Shown here one piece after another: positions 15,922-24,872 of a stretch of 64,000 nucleotides of DNA. This DNA comes from an uncultured Synergistales bacterium (GTDB lineage Bacteria > Synergistota > Synergistia > Synergistales > Aminobacteriaceae): positions 1 through 64,000 of the forward strand of contig CAJOCL010000014.1 in NCBI GenBank assembly GCA_905233565.1, in the 5' to 3' direction. Below the pieces are notes generated by a model, which did no database searches, was not told the DNA's origin, and worked only from the letters and a program-made list of their open reading frames with translations. Within the stretch, counting starts at the first letter, position 1. Each line of letters opens with the position of its first letter. The translations under genes were made by a program, and so were the position numbers.

Positions 15922-16908
15922 ATGATTATTAATCTTAAATCTTTTTTGCAGAGGCTCTTGCTGCTTCTGCTTTTTTTCGTATTCATAAATCCTTTATATG
16001 CAGCCCAGACATCAAGGACAGTTAAAATTGAAGTCCCCGAAGTAATTTACAGCAGCAATAAGGACACTTTCAAACTTGGAAACATAGCAAAAATAACCGG
16101 CGGTAACCAGCATATAAGGCGCATACTTTCAGCACTCGAAATTTACGCCGACGGAAATACCATATCAAGAAATGAAGTTCTTGCAGCTATAGGCGAGAGC
16201 GATGCAAGCGATGCAAGAATTGAATTATATATGCCGTCATTCATAAAAATTGAAGCTCCTGATTATGAGGGCAATTTCACGGAGACTTCAGCATCGTCAA
16301 CATCAGGCAGCAATAACAATACTCTTTCAGCAAATGAACTTTCAGCACTCATAAAATCTTTGTCATCATGGAACGGAAGAGTTGAATTAAAAATTAACGG
16401 CTCTATACCTGAAGGAAGGCTGATAGATCCGCCGAGCATTACGCCGGGTGTTTCTGGCGTTACGCTGAGATTTCAGGACGGCGGGGGACGCGTAAGGCCG
16501 TTAAACGTAAATTTAACCTGGCTTCAGAACGTAATAACGGCTTCAAGGAACATAAAAAGGGGCGACAGGATTACACAGAACAATATTTTCCAGCGTGAAA
16601 TGAAAATCACAAGGCCGGGCGTTTATGCCTCAAGTCCGGCGGAAATTCTAGGATTCACGGCAGACAGAAATATCCGGCAGGGTGAACCGATTGTAATTGC
16701 AAATTTAACAAGCTCAAATATCATAAAAAAGGGAAGACAGGTTAAAATTATTGCACGTTTCGGCGGAGCCAGCGCAAGTGCTGACGGAATTTTAATGGAA
16801 GACGGAAGGCCGGGTGACTGGGTAAAGGTAAGGCGTTCCGATGACAGGCGTACAACCCTGAGAGCAAGAATAATTAACGAGAATACTGTAGAAGTCAGAG
16901 TAGAATAA
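15922..16908 (+). CDS. flgA: Flagellar P-ring assembly chaperone FlgA
   Basis: A 328-aa exported periplasmic protein with a signal peptide (LLLLLLFFVFINPLYAA). The C-terminal half is the SAF domain: NIKRGDRITQNNIFQREM, ADRNIRQGEPIVIANL, then IIKKGRQVKIIARFGG and the final DWVKVRR and VEVRVE strands. The N-terminal half starts with VKIEVPEV, as in other FlgA proteins. It assists FlgI polymerisation, implying a P ring and hence an outer membrane. A Ser/Asn-rich linker lies near residues 113-128. flgH and flgI do not follow directly. Confidence 0.85.
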   Translation: MIINLKSFLQRLLLLLLFFVFINPLYAAQTSRTVKIEVPEVIYSSNKDTFKLGNIAKITGGNQHIRRILSALEIYADGNTISRNEVLAAIGESDASDARIELYMPSFIKIEAPDYEGNFTETSASSTSGSNNNTLSANELSALIKSLSSWNGRVELKINGSIPEGRLIDPPSITPGVSGVTLRFQDGGGRVRPLNVNLTWLQNVITASRNIKRGDRITQNNIFQREMKITRPGVYASSPAEILGFTADRNIRQGEPIVIANLTSSNIIKKGRQVKIIARFGGASASADGILMEDGRPGDWVKVRRSDDRRTTLRARIINENTVEVRVE

Positions 16909-16928
16909 ATAAAGGAGATTTTTTTATA

Positions 16929-17843
16929 TTGACTGATAATAATAATTTCTGGTGGACTGTAGAGTTAAGCGTCCCGGTTGCACGTTATAACAGGGCATTC
17001 AACGAGGAAAGATTAAGCACAATAGCAGCTCTTACTGATGCCATAGGTTCTGAAATTTCAACGGAAAAAGATTTCAGAGGCTATGACAGGCTGTTTCTGA
17101 AAACTGATTACAGAAGTTCAGAAAGTATTGACGAAATTATAAACAGACTTGATTTTATTTTGACTGACGAAAATTTCAGAGGCATAGAGATTACACGGTG
17201 TTACAAGACTGAAAATCAGGACTGGGATACTCAGCATTATGAGGCGTTCCCGCCCCTTCCTGTCGGCAAAAATTTAATAGTTACGGCCTCTTGGCACGAT
17301 AAGGAAGCAATCCCAGAAGGAAGAATGCCGATATATATTTATCCTGCCAGTGCTTTCGGTACGGGTTATCACGAAAGTACACAGATTGCTTTGACGCTGC
17401 TTGAAGAAGTCGTTAAAAAGGGAGATTCAATTCTTGATGTCGGAACGGGAACGGGAATATTATTCATCACTGCCCTTAAACTCGGTGCCGATATAGCCAT
17501 AGCGAGGGATATTGACCCGTCAACTTTGAGCGAGGCAAAACGCAACATGAATCTTAACGGCATTAATCCCGGTGCCTGTGATCTGAGTGAAGGGGATTTG
17601 CTGAAAGGTTTTGAAGGACAGGTAAATATATTAACTGCAAATATACTGCTTAATCCGAATATAATGCTGCTCCCTGACGTTAAAAGAGTATTGAAGCCTA
17701 AAGGATTTGCGATTTTTTCAGGAATGACGAATATTGAGAGTTACATGTTCATTTCCGTTCTTAACTCTTCGGGACTAATGATTGAGCGTGAAATGCGTAT
17801 AGGCGACTGGTGGGGCTGCAGGGCAATAAAAGCATGGGGCTAG
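16929..17843 (+). CDS. prmA: Ribosomal protein L11 methyltransferase PrmA
   Basis: A 304-aa cytosolic enzyme that trimethylates ribosomal protein L11. The N-terminal substrate-recognition domain (about 1-110) precedes a linker and the SAM domain with AFGTGYHESTQIALTLLEE, motif I ILDVGTGTGILFI, the acidic ARDIDP and the NILLNP (N-x-L) catalytic-loop motif. The start is TTG 16929, ten bases after AGGAGA. It overlaps mtaB by 10 bases. The AFGTGYHEST string is diagnostic of PrmA. Confidence 0.92.
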   Translation: MTDNNNFWWTVELSVPVARYNRAFNEERLSTIAALTDAIGSEISTEKDFRGYDRLFLKTDYRSSESIDEIINRLDFILTDENFRGIEITRCYKTENQDWDTQHYEAFPPLPVGKNLIVTASWHDKEAIPEGRMPIYIYPASAFGTGYHESTQIALTLLEEVVKKGDSILDVGTGTGILFITALKLGADIAIARDIDPSTLSEAKRNMNLNGINPGACDLSEGDLLKGFEGQVNILTANILLNPNIMLLPDVKRVLKPKGFAIFSGMTNIESYMFISVLNSSGLMIEREMRIGDWWGCRAIKAWG

Positions 17844-19108
17844 TATATATTCACGTATTCGGCTGCCGTTCAAGTTTATGTGAGGGAGAATTTATAGCCG
17901 GAAGCCTGCAATCTCTCGGCCATGAAATCACTGAAGACCTGACGCAGGATTTTAACGCCGCCGTAGTCGTAACATGTTCGGTAACTCAGGAGGCTGACAG
18001 GAAATGCCGCAGTCTCGTGCGTAAACTGCGCCGCATTCTTGGAAATGACGGGATTCTTGCGGTCTGCGGCTGCTGGTCTGAAAGTCTGAGCGTTGAAAAA
18101 GCCCGTGAGCTCGGTATAGATATATTAGGCGGTTCAAAGGGCAAAAATTTAATGCCCTCAGCAGTTAATGACATGTTATGTCATGGCCGTGATTTCGCTG
18201 ACATCAGGAAATCTTTATCACAATGGGAAGAGATCGAAATTTCTGCGCCCGTAATGCACACTCGTTCATTCATGAAGATTCAGGACGGCTGCAATCATTT
18301 CTGTACTTACTGCATAATTCCTTTTTTGCGCGGAAAACCCGTGAGCAGACCCGAAAAAAATATATTAAGCGAAATTAACAGGCTCATTGACAACGGAACA
18401 AAAGAAATTATTTTCACCGGCATTCACTTGGGGATTTACGGCCATGATATTAATACAAATTTAGCTGAACTAATAAAGCAGGTCTCAAAGATTGACGGCC
18501 TTAAACGCTTGAGGCTCGGTTCAATTGAGCCGTTCTGCCTGAGTGATGATTTGATTAACGCTCTTGCTGAGTGTGAGTCTTTCTGTCATCATCTTCATAT
18601 CCCACTGCAGAGCGGTGATGACGGTATATTATCGTCAATGAGACGGGGTTATAATGCCCGCGAATTTCTGAACGTCTGTTACAAATTGCGTGAAAAAATT
18701 TCGGATAAAATTCATATTTCAAGCGATATACTTGTCGGATTTCCCGGTGAAAGTGATGACGCTTTCAAAAATACCCTGAGCGTCATGAAAGAAGCAGGAA
18801 TGGGACGCGTTCACGTCTTCCCTTACTCTGAAAGGCCCGGAACTTTAGCGGCTGAAATGAACGGCAAAATATCTCATCAGGTTAAAATTTCAAGGACTTC
18901 TGAAGCAATATCGCTCGGACGTAAGCTCTACGGTGATTATGCTGAAAGTTTCATAGGCAGTGAAGCAGAAATTCTCATCGAACGGGATAACAGGGGTTAC
19001 ACAAGGCATTACATCGAGGCTGAATGTTACGGCAAAAACAACGATATTTTGAAAGCTGAGGTGAAATCCTTTGATGACGGCAGACTCAAATGTTTGTGTC
19101 GGGATTGA
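17834..19108 (+). CDS. mtaB: tRNA t6A37 methylthiotransferase MtaB
   Basis: A radical-SAM enzyme that adds a methylthio group to t6A37 in ANN-decoding tRNAs. The N-terminal UPF0004 domain has three cluster cysteines (VFGCRSS, VTCSVTQEADRKCR, AVCGCW), the radical-SAM motif is CNHFCTYC at about residue 148, followed by RGKPVSRP, HIPLQSGDD and VGFPGE, and a TRAM-like C-terminus. The usual Asn after the first Cys (GCKVN) is replaced, the string being GCRSSLCE. ATG 17834 is chosen because it begins just before the conserved VYIHVFGC and overlaps prmA; an in-frame upstream start at 17810 adds eight residues without a better ribosome site. Confidence 0.9.
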   Translation: MGLVYIHVFGCRSSLCEGEFIAGSLQSLGHEITEDLTQDFNAAVVVTCSVTQEADRKCRSLVRKLRRILGNDGILAVCGCWSESLSVEKARELGIDILGGSKGKNLMPSAVNDMLCHGRDFADIRKSLSQWEEIEISAPVMHTRSFMKIQDGCNHFCTYCIIPFLRGKPVSRPEKNILSEINRLIDNGTKEIIFTGIHLGIYGHDINTNLAELIKQVSKIDGLKRLRLGSIEPFCLSDDLINALAECESFCHHLHIPLQSGDDGILSSMRRGYNAREFLNVCYKLREKISDKIHISSDILVGFPGESDDAFKNTLSVMKEAGMGRVHVFPYSERPGTLAAEMNGKISHQVKISRTSEAISLGRKLYGDYAESFIGSEAEILIERDNRGYTRHYIEAECYGKNNDILKAEVKSFDDGRLKCLCRD

Positions 19109-20042
19109 TTCGGGGTCTTCATGTTCAAAGCTGGCTTATTCAGACAGTTTAGGCACTAGGGTTATAACTCAGTGTGAGGGCTTTGATTTTCTTGAACTGA
19201 GAGAGGAGGCTGAAATATTTTTCGATGATCTTGTATTCTCCTGCGTCCTTTCAGTTCCCGAAAATTTAACGTCAAGGCAGAAATCAGGCATAAAATCAAA
19301 AGCTGAATTATCAGGCTTCAGAAATGTTAATTTAATCAGCGAAAATGAAGCCCTTAAACTCGCTGTTAATGACAACGGAAAAGTATTAATTTACGATTTC
19401 GGAGCGTCAAGAAGCCATATTTTATTTTTTGAAAACGGCAGTGTTGCCGACAGCGTGATTATAGATGATGTCTGCGGAAATTCTTTCGATATGTCATTCG
19501 CCGAATATCTGCGAGAAAGAAAGCTGCTTAAAAAAATAAATGATGACGTTCTGCGCGAGGCAAAAAGATTAAAACATGTTCTCAGCGTTAATAATTCCAG
19601 AATCTGGCACAACGCTGTTATATTGCGCGGAGATTTCGAGAGATTAATATATTTTCCCGTCAAAAGAGCCTCTCACTTCCTGAAGAGATTTATACGTGTC
19701 TTCAGGCCTGACAGAGTTATACTCACCGGAGGCTGTTCAAAAATTCCGTTAGTCCGTGAAATTTTTGATATTAAAGAAGTCATTGACGATTTAATTTCCA
19801 AAGGCTGCGCGCTGAAAGCACGTTCAATTACGAAAAGCGATACGGCAAAAAATATCAGCACTAAATCTCAGGGACAGTCAAGATTACGCGAAATAAGAGC
19901 TGAAATGCTCAGAATTGAAGACAAACTGACACGGAATCAAAAAGACAGATTATATGTCCTCTTCCGTCAGGCTGAAAATATTAACGACAACGGTATAACG
20001 GTTCTGATAGAAAATCTTCTCAATGAAATTGAAAATTTATAA
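19074..20042 (+). CDS. Lone Hsp70/actin-fold ATPase domain protein
   Basis: A 322-aa protein with the Hsp70 nucleotide-binding fold and no peptide-binding domain. Degenerate but recognisable signatures: GIDSGSSCSKLAY (phosphate 1), LIYDFGASRSHILFF (phosphate 2) and VILTGGCSKIPLVREIF (adenosine). The last 70 residues are a charged helical tail (LREIRAEMLRIEDKL, ENLLNEIENL) reminiscent of the DnaK lid. GAGGTG is 7 bases before TTG 19071 and 10 before ATG 19074; either may be used. The start lies inside mtaB, giving about 35 bases of overlap, so the gene is translationally tied to tRNA modification and PrmA. The substrate or partner is unknown. Confidence 0.75.
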   Translation: MTADSNVCVGIDSGSSCSKLAYSDSLGTRVITQCEGFDFLELREEAEIFFDDLVFSCVLSVPENLTSRQKSGIKSKAELSGFRNVNLISENEALKLAVNDNGKVLIYDFGASRSHILFFENGSVADSVIIDDVCGNSFDMSFAEYLRERKLLKKINDDVLREAKRLKHVLSVNNSRIWHNAVILRGDFERLIYFPVKRASHFLKRFIRVFRPDRVILTGGCSKIPLVREIFDIKEVIDDLISKGCALKARSITKSDTAKNISTKSQGQSRLREIRAEMLRIEDKLTRNQKDRLYVLFRQAENINDNGITVLIENLLNEIENL

Positions 20043-20064
20043 TCTATAACAAAAGGCCGCCCTT

Positions 20065-20098
20065 ATCCTGTTATAATAAACTCAAAAAATAACAGGAT
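20065..20098 (+). promoter_or_regulatory. Extended -10 promoter of mltG inside a perfect 10-bp inverted repeat
   Basis: ATCCTGTTAT (20065-20074) and ATAACAGGAT (20089-20098) are perfect inverted copies with a 14-base spacer. The left arm contains the TG and first bases of TGTTATAAT (20069-20077), and the right arm contains the AGGA likely used as ribosome site for TTG 20110. It could be an operator or a 5' hairpin hiding the ribosome site. The promoter call is the firmer part. Confidence 0.55.
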
Positions 20099-20109
20099 GT
20101 GTCTAAACT

Positions 20110-21216
20110 TTGCGGAAAAATTCACGCTCATTAAATAACATATCAAAACGCAGAAAAAGAAGCCGTAAACTTCTCTCTTCAGGAATAATATTATTCCTGC
20201 TGATTTTTGTTCTATTCTCGGCATGTTATTCGTCATATCATCTTAAAGTCCCTTATGTTTTCTGGGAATATATGATTCCAATTCCTGAAGGCGAAAAAGT
20301 CAGCGTACATATTGAAAACGGAATGACAGCATCTCAGGCAGCCAGAGCATTTGAAATTCAGGGAGCATTAGTTACGGGTTCACCGGTACAATTAGCACAA
20401 TGGATGATAAAATTCGGCCTCGACAGGAAAATACGCCCAGGGCATTACAGCGTTGTTCCGTCAGACGCTTGGAACTTAGCGCGTCAGTTAAGGACAGCAA
20501 AGCCGGCACTGCTGAAAGCTCAGATCCTGCCGGGCATTGATGTTTTTGCACTTATAGAATCCCTTGAAAGCCAGGACAGAAAAGTTACACGTGAAAAATT
20601 CTCACAGGCTTTAATGAACAATGCAAATTATCCTTCAGGGCTTCTTGAAATACTCAGATTATTGCCCGAAGACGAATATACACGTACAGCGTTCCTCATG
20701 CCTGAAACTTATATGCTTGTTGACAGGACAGCCGACGAGATCGTCAACGCCTCATCTTCTGCATGGTGGAGTCACTGGGGCGATTTCATAACCGAACATG
20801 ATCTTACGTCATCAGATATTTTTGACGCTTCAATTATTGCCTCAATGGTTGAGCGCGAAGTCCTTCACGATTCCGAGAGCAGGGCAGTAGCAGGAGTTAT
20901 TCACAACAGGCTGCGAAGTAACATGCTGCTTCAGATTGATGCAACTGTTGTTTATGCGTGGCGTTTGAAGGGGCGCAAACTTACACGGGTACTTAACAAA
21001 GACCTCGAAATTAATTCGCCGTACAACACTTATAAATTTACGGGACTCCCTCCAAGACCGATATGCATTCCGGGCGTTGAGGCATGGGGTGCCGCCCTTG
21101 ATCCAGAGTACAGCGAATATTTGTATTATGTTGCCGGGAGAGACGGCTATCACCATTTCGCAAAGACATACAAGCAGCATTTAGCCAATATAAGACAGGT
21201 ACGCTCAGGAAGATAA
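20110..21216 (+). CDS. mltG: Endolytic murein transglycosylase MltG
   Basis: A 368-aa membrane-anchored enzyme that cuts nascent glycan strands. A basic N-terminus is followed by one membrane helix (residues 24-40, IILFLLIFVLFSACYSS), a LysM-like region (IENGMTASQAARAFEIQGAL) and the YceG domain with the catalytic Glu in ASMVEREVLHD, then LQIDATVVYAW, SPYNTY and GLPPRPICIPG, all family hallmarks. Start TTG 20110 lies about 11 bases after AGGA. It heads the division cluster under its own promoter. Confidence 0.93.
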   Translation: MRKNSRSLNNISKRRKRSRKLLSSGIILFLLIFVLFSACYSSYHLKVPYVFWEYMIPIPEGEKVSVHIENGMTASQAARAFEIQGALVTGSPVQLAQWMIKFGLDRKIRPGHYSVVPSDAWNLARQLRTAKPALLKAQILPGIDVFALIESLESQDRKVTREKFSQALMNNANYPSGLLEILRLLPEDEYTRTAFLMPETYMLVDRTADEIVNASSSAWWSHWGDFITEHDLTSSDIFDASIIASMVEREVLHDSESRAVAGVIHNRLRSNMLLQIDATVVYAWRLKGRKLTRVLNKDLEINSPYNTYKFTGLPPRPICIPGVEAWGAALDPEYSEYLYYVAGRDGYHHFAKTYKQHLANIRQVRSGR

Positions 21217-21229
21217 GGAGTGATTAAAA

Positions 21230-23380
21230 TTGAGCCGCAGAAGTAATGAAAATAAGGGGAGCTGGTCGGAATTAATACTGTTTTTCATGATTATATTATG
21301 TATATATTTCATACTTGCACTTTTCGACAGCTCTTTCTCAGGTGAGGGCGGGCGTGAATGGGGGAAATACCTCCGCAATGCTTGGGGGGGCGCGGTTATA
21401 GTCCCGTTGTTGTTCTGGCTTTATCTTTGCACCGCAAAACTCTTGAAGTTCAGGGTTCCCAGAGTGCCGCGACAGGTTTTAGGAACTATTCAGTTATATA
21501 TATCTTTTGCGTTCCTTCTCGGCCTTCTCCGTGAAACAGGCTGGAACTCAGAAGCAACACTCTTTATTCCCGGCAGTGTCGGCTCAGGGCTTGCAAAATT
21601 TTTCGTCCTTAACGTCGGGACATTTATTACATTACTGCTTGTTATAGCGTCTTTCCTGTTTTCAGCATTCCTTTTCGGCTCAAAAATTTTCAGAGCCTCG
21701 CTTCCTCAGTTCCCTTCAGTTCCTGAAATGATTTCAAGATTCCGCAGGGCTTCAAGAAAACGCAGCCGTAAATCTGCACGCCATCATGAAGATTATGAAG
21801 ATTATGAAACTGAAAACAGACAGCCTTCATATTTAGACCGTCCAGAAAATATACTGTTCAGCAAAAATATACCTGTTCCCAATATACCCGTTCCCACCCT
21901 TAAACCAGCACCGATAGAGTATGTCAGTGATGATAATGATAACGATAATAATAATGATTATTATGATGACGGCTTGAAATACCCTGAGATTCCAAACAAT
22001 ATGACAGCTCCAGGCAGTGTCAGCGTTGTAAGCAATGCCCTTGAAATTATTGACAATGCACTGGCCATGATTGATTCTGGCGAGCTTAAAGCACCTGAGG
22101 AAAAACGCAAAAAAACTCCATTCCGTCCCAAGAAAATGCGGAGGCCGCTCCCTGCCGTAACATTCCCCGACACGGACGGTGAAGTTAAAGGAGTTCAGGA
22201 CAGTTCAGGAGTTGACGAGTCCGTATTCCCTCCGCCTTCTGAACTTTTCGGCTCAAGAGTAAAAACTGAACCTGACAGGGATATTCTGAAAAATTCTGAA
22301 AAACAGGCAAAACAGATAACGTCAACCCTCAAAAATTTTGGAATTAACGCGACTGTTTCACACATAATAACCGGTGCTTCCGTCATTCAGTATCAGCTCG
22401 AACTTGCACCGGGTACAAAAGTCAGCAAAATTTCAGGGCTTTCCGAAGATTTATCTATGTCGCTGGCCGTAATGTCCGTGAGAATTGAAGCACCCATACT
22501 CGGCACTCATTACGTAGGAATAGAAGTCCCCGCTGCTGAACGAAAGATTATCGCTCTCAGAAATATTGTTGACAGCAGCGAGTTTCAAAATTCAGCGGCA
22601 AGGCTCCCGATTCCTCTGGGGGCTAAGGTTGACGGGAAAATCTCAGTTGCAGGCCTTGAGGATATGCCCCACATCTTAATTGCAGGCGCAAAAGGTTCAG
22701 GGCGCAGCATGTTCGTTAATTCGTGTATTTTAAGCATGTGTTCACGCCGCAGACCCGAAGAGCTTAAACTGATACTGATTGACCCGAAACACGTTGATTT
22801 CGCCGTTTATGACGGACTGCCGCATTTATTGGCCTCTCCCGTCTATGAACCCGAAAAGGCTTTGAACGCATTGAAGTGGGCATATTCAGAAATGGAGAAG
22901 AGGACAGCAGATTTTGCATCCCTTCGCGTCCGTAATCTGGCCTCGTTCAATAGGAAACAGAATAAAAAAGACAGGCTGCCCGAAATTGTCATAGTCATTA
23001 ACGAACTCTCAGACATAGTTTACAGTGCCGGATCCGATATTGAAGGTATGATAATGAGGCTGGCTCAGAAATCAGGCGCATCAGGTATCTATATGATGAT
23101 TGCATCACAAAGGCCGTCCCCCGATGTTTTCACGACGATGATAAAGTCAAACATTCCTGCAAGGGCGGTATTCTCGATAACATCAGATGCAGAATCCAGA
23201 AATATAATCGGAACTTCTGACGCAATGAGGCTCACGGGCAGGGGCGATATGCTTTTCAGGAATACAGGGAACCCTCAGCCCGTCAGGCTTCAGGCACCTT
23301 ATGTCAGCGAAGATAAGATTTCAGATTTCGTTGAATACATGATGAGCAATTTGGAACCGCCTAAATTGATGACGTTCTGA
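21230..23380 (+). CDS. ftsK: FtsK/SpoIIIE-family protein with degenerate Walker motifs
   Basis: A 716-aa inner-membrane protein. Four membrane helices (about 14-31, 53-72, 83-100, 124-150) are followed by a long acidic/Asn-rich linker (a D/N run near 235-250) and the alpha/beta motor. Family strings include VSHIITGASVIQYQLELAPG, VPAAERKIIALRNIV, LIDPKHVDFAVYDGLPHLL and MMIASQRPSPDVFTTMIKSNIP. The Walker A loop reads GAKGSGRSM with Arg492 for the invariant Lys, and the Walker B strand reads IVIVINELSD with Asn591 for Asp; Glu592 is kept. The C-terminus stops after the motor fold, so the DNA-orienting gamma domain is missing. It may therefore be a structural divisome protein and not an active translocase. 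Start TTG 21230 with AAGGAG. Confidence 0.85.
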   Translation: MSRRSNENKGSWSELILFFMIILCIYFILALFDSSFSGEGGREWGKYLRNAWGGAVIVPLLFWLYLCTAKLLKFRVPRVPRQVLGTIQLYISFAFLLGLLRETGWNSEATLFIPGSVGSGLAKFFVLNVGTFITLLLVIASFLFSAFLFGSKIFRASLPQFPSVPEMISRFRRASRKRSRKSARHHEDYEDYETENRQPSYLDRPENILFSKNIPVPNIPVPTLKPAPIEYVSDDNDNDNNNDYYDDGLKYPEIPNNMTAPGSVSVVSNALEIIDNALAMIDSGELKAPEEKRKKTPFRPKKMRRPLPAVTFPDTDGEVKGVQDSSGVDESVFPPPSELFGSRVKTEPDRDILKNSEKQAKQITSTLKNFGINATVSHIITGASVIQYQLELAPGTKVSKISGLSEDLSMSLAVMSVRIEAPILGTHYVGIEVPAAERKIIALRNIVDSSEFQNSAARLPIPLGAKVDGKISVAGLEDMPHILIAGAKGSGRSMFVNSCILSMCSRRRPEELKLILIDPKHVDFAVYDGLPHLLASPVYEPEKALNALKWAYSEMEKRTADFASLRVRNLASFNRKQNKKDRLPEIVIVINELSDIVYSAGSDIEGMIMRLAQKSGASGIYMMIASQRPSPDVFTTMIKSNIPARAVFSITSDAESRNIIGTSDAMRLTGRGDMLFRNTGNPQPVRLQAPYVSEDKISDFVEYMMSNLEPPKLMTF

Positions 23381-23383
23381 TTT

Positions 23384-23401
23384 GCCGTGCTACAATACGG
23401 C
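23384..23401 (+). promoter_or_regulatory. Hairpin overlapping an extended -10 box before murC
   Basis: GCCGT and ACGGC form a short stem around GCTACAAT, followed by a T-rich tract, so it may weakly end the mltG-ftsK message. The same bases contain TGCTACAAT (23388-23396), a near-match to the extended -10 pattern, which may drive murC. Confidence 0.35.
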
Positions 23402-23438
23402 TTTGATTTAATTTTTCAGGGGTGAAAATGTTTTAGTC

Positions 23439-24800
23439 ATGATAAATAATATTCGTCGCGTCCACCTTATGGGTGTCGGCGGTGCAGGAATGAGCGCACT
23501 TGCGAAACTGTTACAGTCAAACGGCCTTGAAGTATCGGGCTGTGATCTGAAATTTCCGCATTACGATTTAGGCACCGTAAAATTTCTTTCAGGCCATGAC
23601 CCTGCACACATAGACGCTTTGAAACCTGAAGCATTGATTTTAAGTAGTGCTGTCAGCCGTAATAATCCTGAAGTCCTACGCGCTCAGGAACTCGGCATAA
23701 AGATACTTTCACGCGCTCAGGCATTGAGTTATCTCTTCAACAAAAAATCAGGCATAGGAATAGCAGGAGCTCACGGAAAAACTACAACGTCATCAATGAC
23801 GGGATTAATTTTTCTCAGGGCAGGACTTAACCCGACTGTTTATGTCGGTGCAAACGTCCCCGACATCGGCAGCAACGCCGTATCAGGTTCGGGGGAATAT
23901 TTCATTGCCGAACTTGACGAATCGGACGGAACATTTGAGCTTTTCACGCCCGAAGTTGCCGTAATAACAAATGCAGACTGGGATCACGTCGATCATTACC
24001 CGTCGCGTGAGGACGTAATAAAGGCTTTCACGAGATTTTCAGACGGAAGGAAAGAGGGCGGAACTTTAATTCTTTGTGCTGAAGATGAAGGAGCATCACG
24101 CGTATATGAACTATGCAGCAAAAATCGCGGTGAAATTATACTTTACGGCTGGGGAAAAAGTTTCGGCTGGGGAGCCTATGACCTCAAAAAAACTCACGGC
24201 GGCGGCATATCCTGCAAAGTTTCGCATAACGGCAAAGAACTCGGCACCCTTGAGCTTTCAGTTTCAGGCGAACACAATGTGTTAAATTCTCTCGCAGCAA
24301 TCTCGGCAGCCTTTTCATGCGGCGTTGATTTCGATACAAGTTCCGAAATTCTCAGGAGCTTTCACGGTTCAGAAAGGAGAATGCAGGTTAAGGGAATAAC
24401 GGAAAATGATGTTCTTGTCATGGACGATTACGCACATCACCCGTCAGAAATCAGCGCAACCCTCAACGCTGTTCGAGGAATTTACCCCGAACGCAGAATC
24501 GTTGTCGTCTATCAGCCCCACAGATTCACGCGTACGGCGATGTTTGCAGGTGATATAGCACAATCGCTCAGCATGGCCGGAAAAGTTTTCATTCTCCCCG
24601 TTTATTCAGCAGGCGAAAAGGAATGCCCTCACAGCTCATCGGATGAAATTATCAATCTCAGCAGCGGAAATATTAAAGCACTTAAATTTAATGATGCCCC
24701 CGAAATCCTCAAAGCTGAACTGAAAGCAGGAGATCTGCTTCTGACAATGGGAGCCGGTGACGTATACATGATAGGCGAGAATTTTTTGAATGAGAATTAA
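23439..24800 (+). CDS. murC: UDP-N-acetylmuramate--L-alanine ligase
   Basis: The 453-aa cytosolic ligase that adds L-Ala to UDP-MurNAc. N-terminal UDP-binding loop VHLMGVGGAGMSALAKLL, ATP loop GIAGAHGKTTTSSM at about residue 105, central ELDESDGTF and ITNADWDHVDHY, and the C-terminal VMDDYAHHPSEISATL with YQPHRFTRT. All are standard MurC signatures and the length is normal. It precedes murB and ftsQ. Confidence 0.97.
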   Translation: MINNIRRVHLMGVGGAGMSALAKLLQSNGLEVSGCDLKFPHYDLGTVKFLSGHDPAHIDALKPEALILSSAVSRNNPEVLRAQELGIKILSRAQALSYLFNKKSGIGIAGAHGKTTTSSMTGLIFLRAGLNPTVYVGANVPDIGSNAVSGSGEYFIAELDESDGTFELFTPEVAVITNADWDHVDHYPSREDVIKAFTRFSDGRKEGGTLILCAEDEGASRVYELCSKNRGEIILYGWGKSFGWGAYDLKKTHGGGISCKVSHNGKELGTLELSVSGEHNVLNSLAAISAAFSCGVDFDTSSEILRSFHGSERRMQVKGITENDVLVMDDYAHHPSEISATLNAVRGIYPERRIVVVYQPHRFTRTAMFAGDIAQSLSMAGKVFILPVYSAGEKECPHSSSDEIINLSSGNIKALKFNDAPEILKAELKAGDLLLTMGAGDVYMIGENFLNEN

Positions 24801-24872
24801 TATCTTTAGTGTATAATTGATGAAAATGATGAAAATAATTTAAGCGTAAATACAGGAATTTTTTAAGAATGC

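Noticed and set aside
21930-21970. GATAAT/GATGAT repeat run
   Set aside because: It is in frame and encodes the Asp/Asn linker of the FtsK-family protein.
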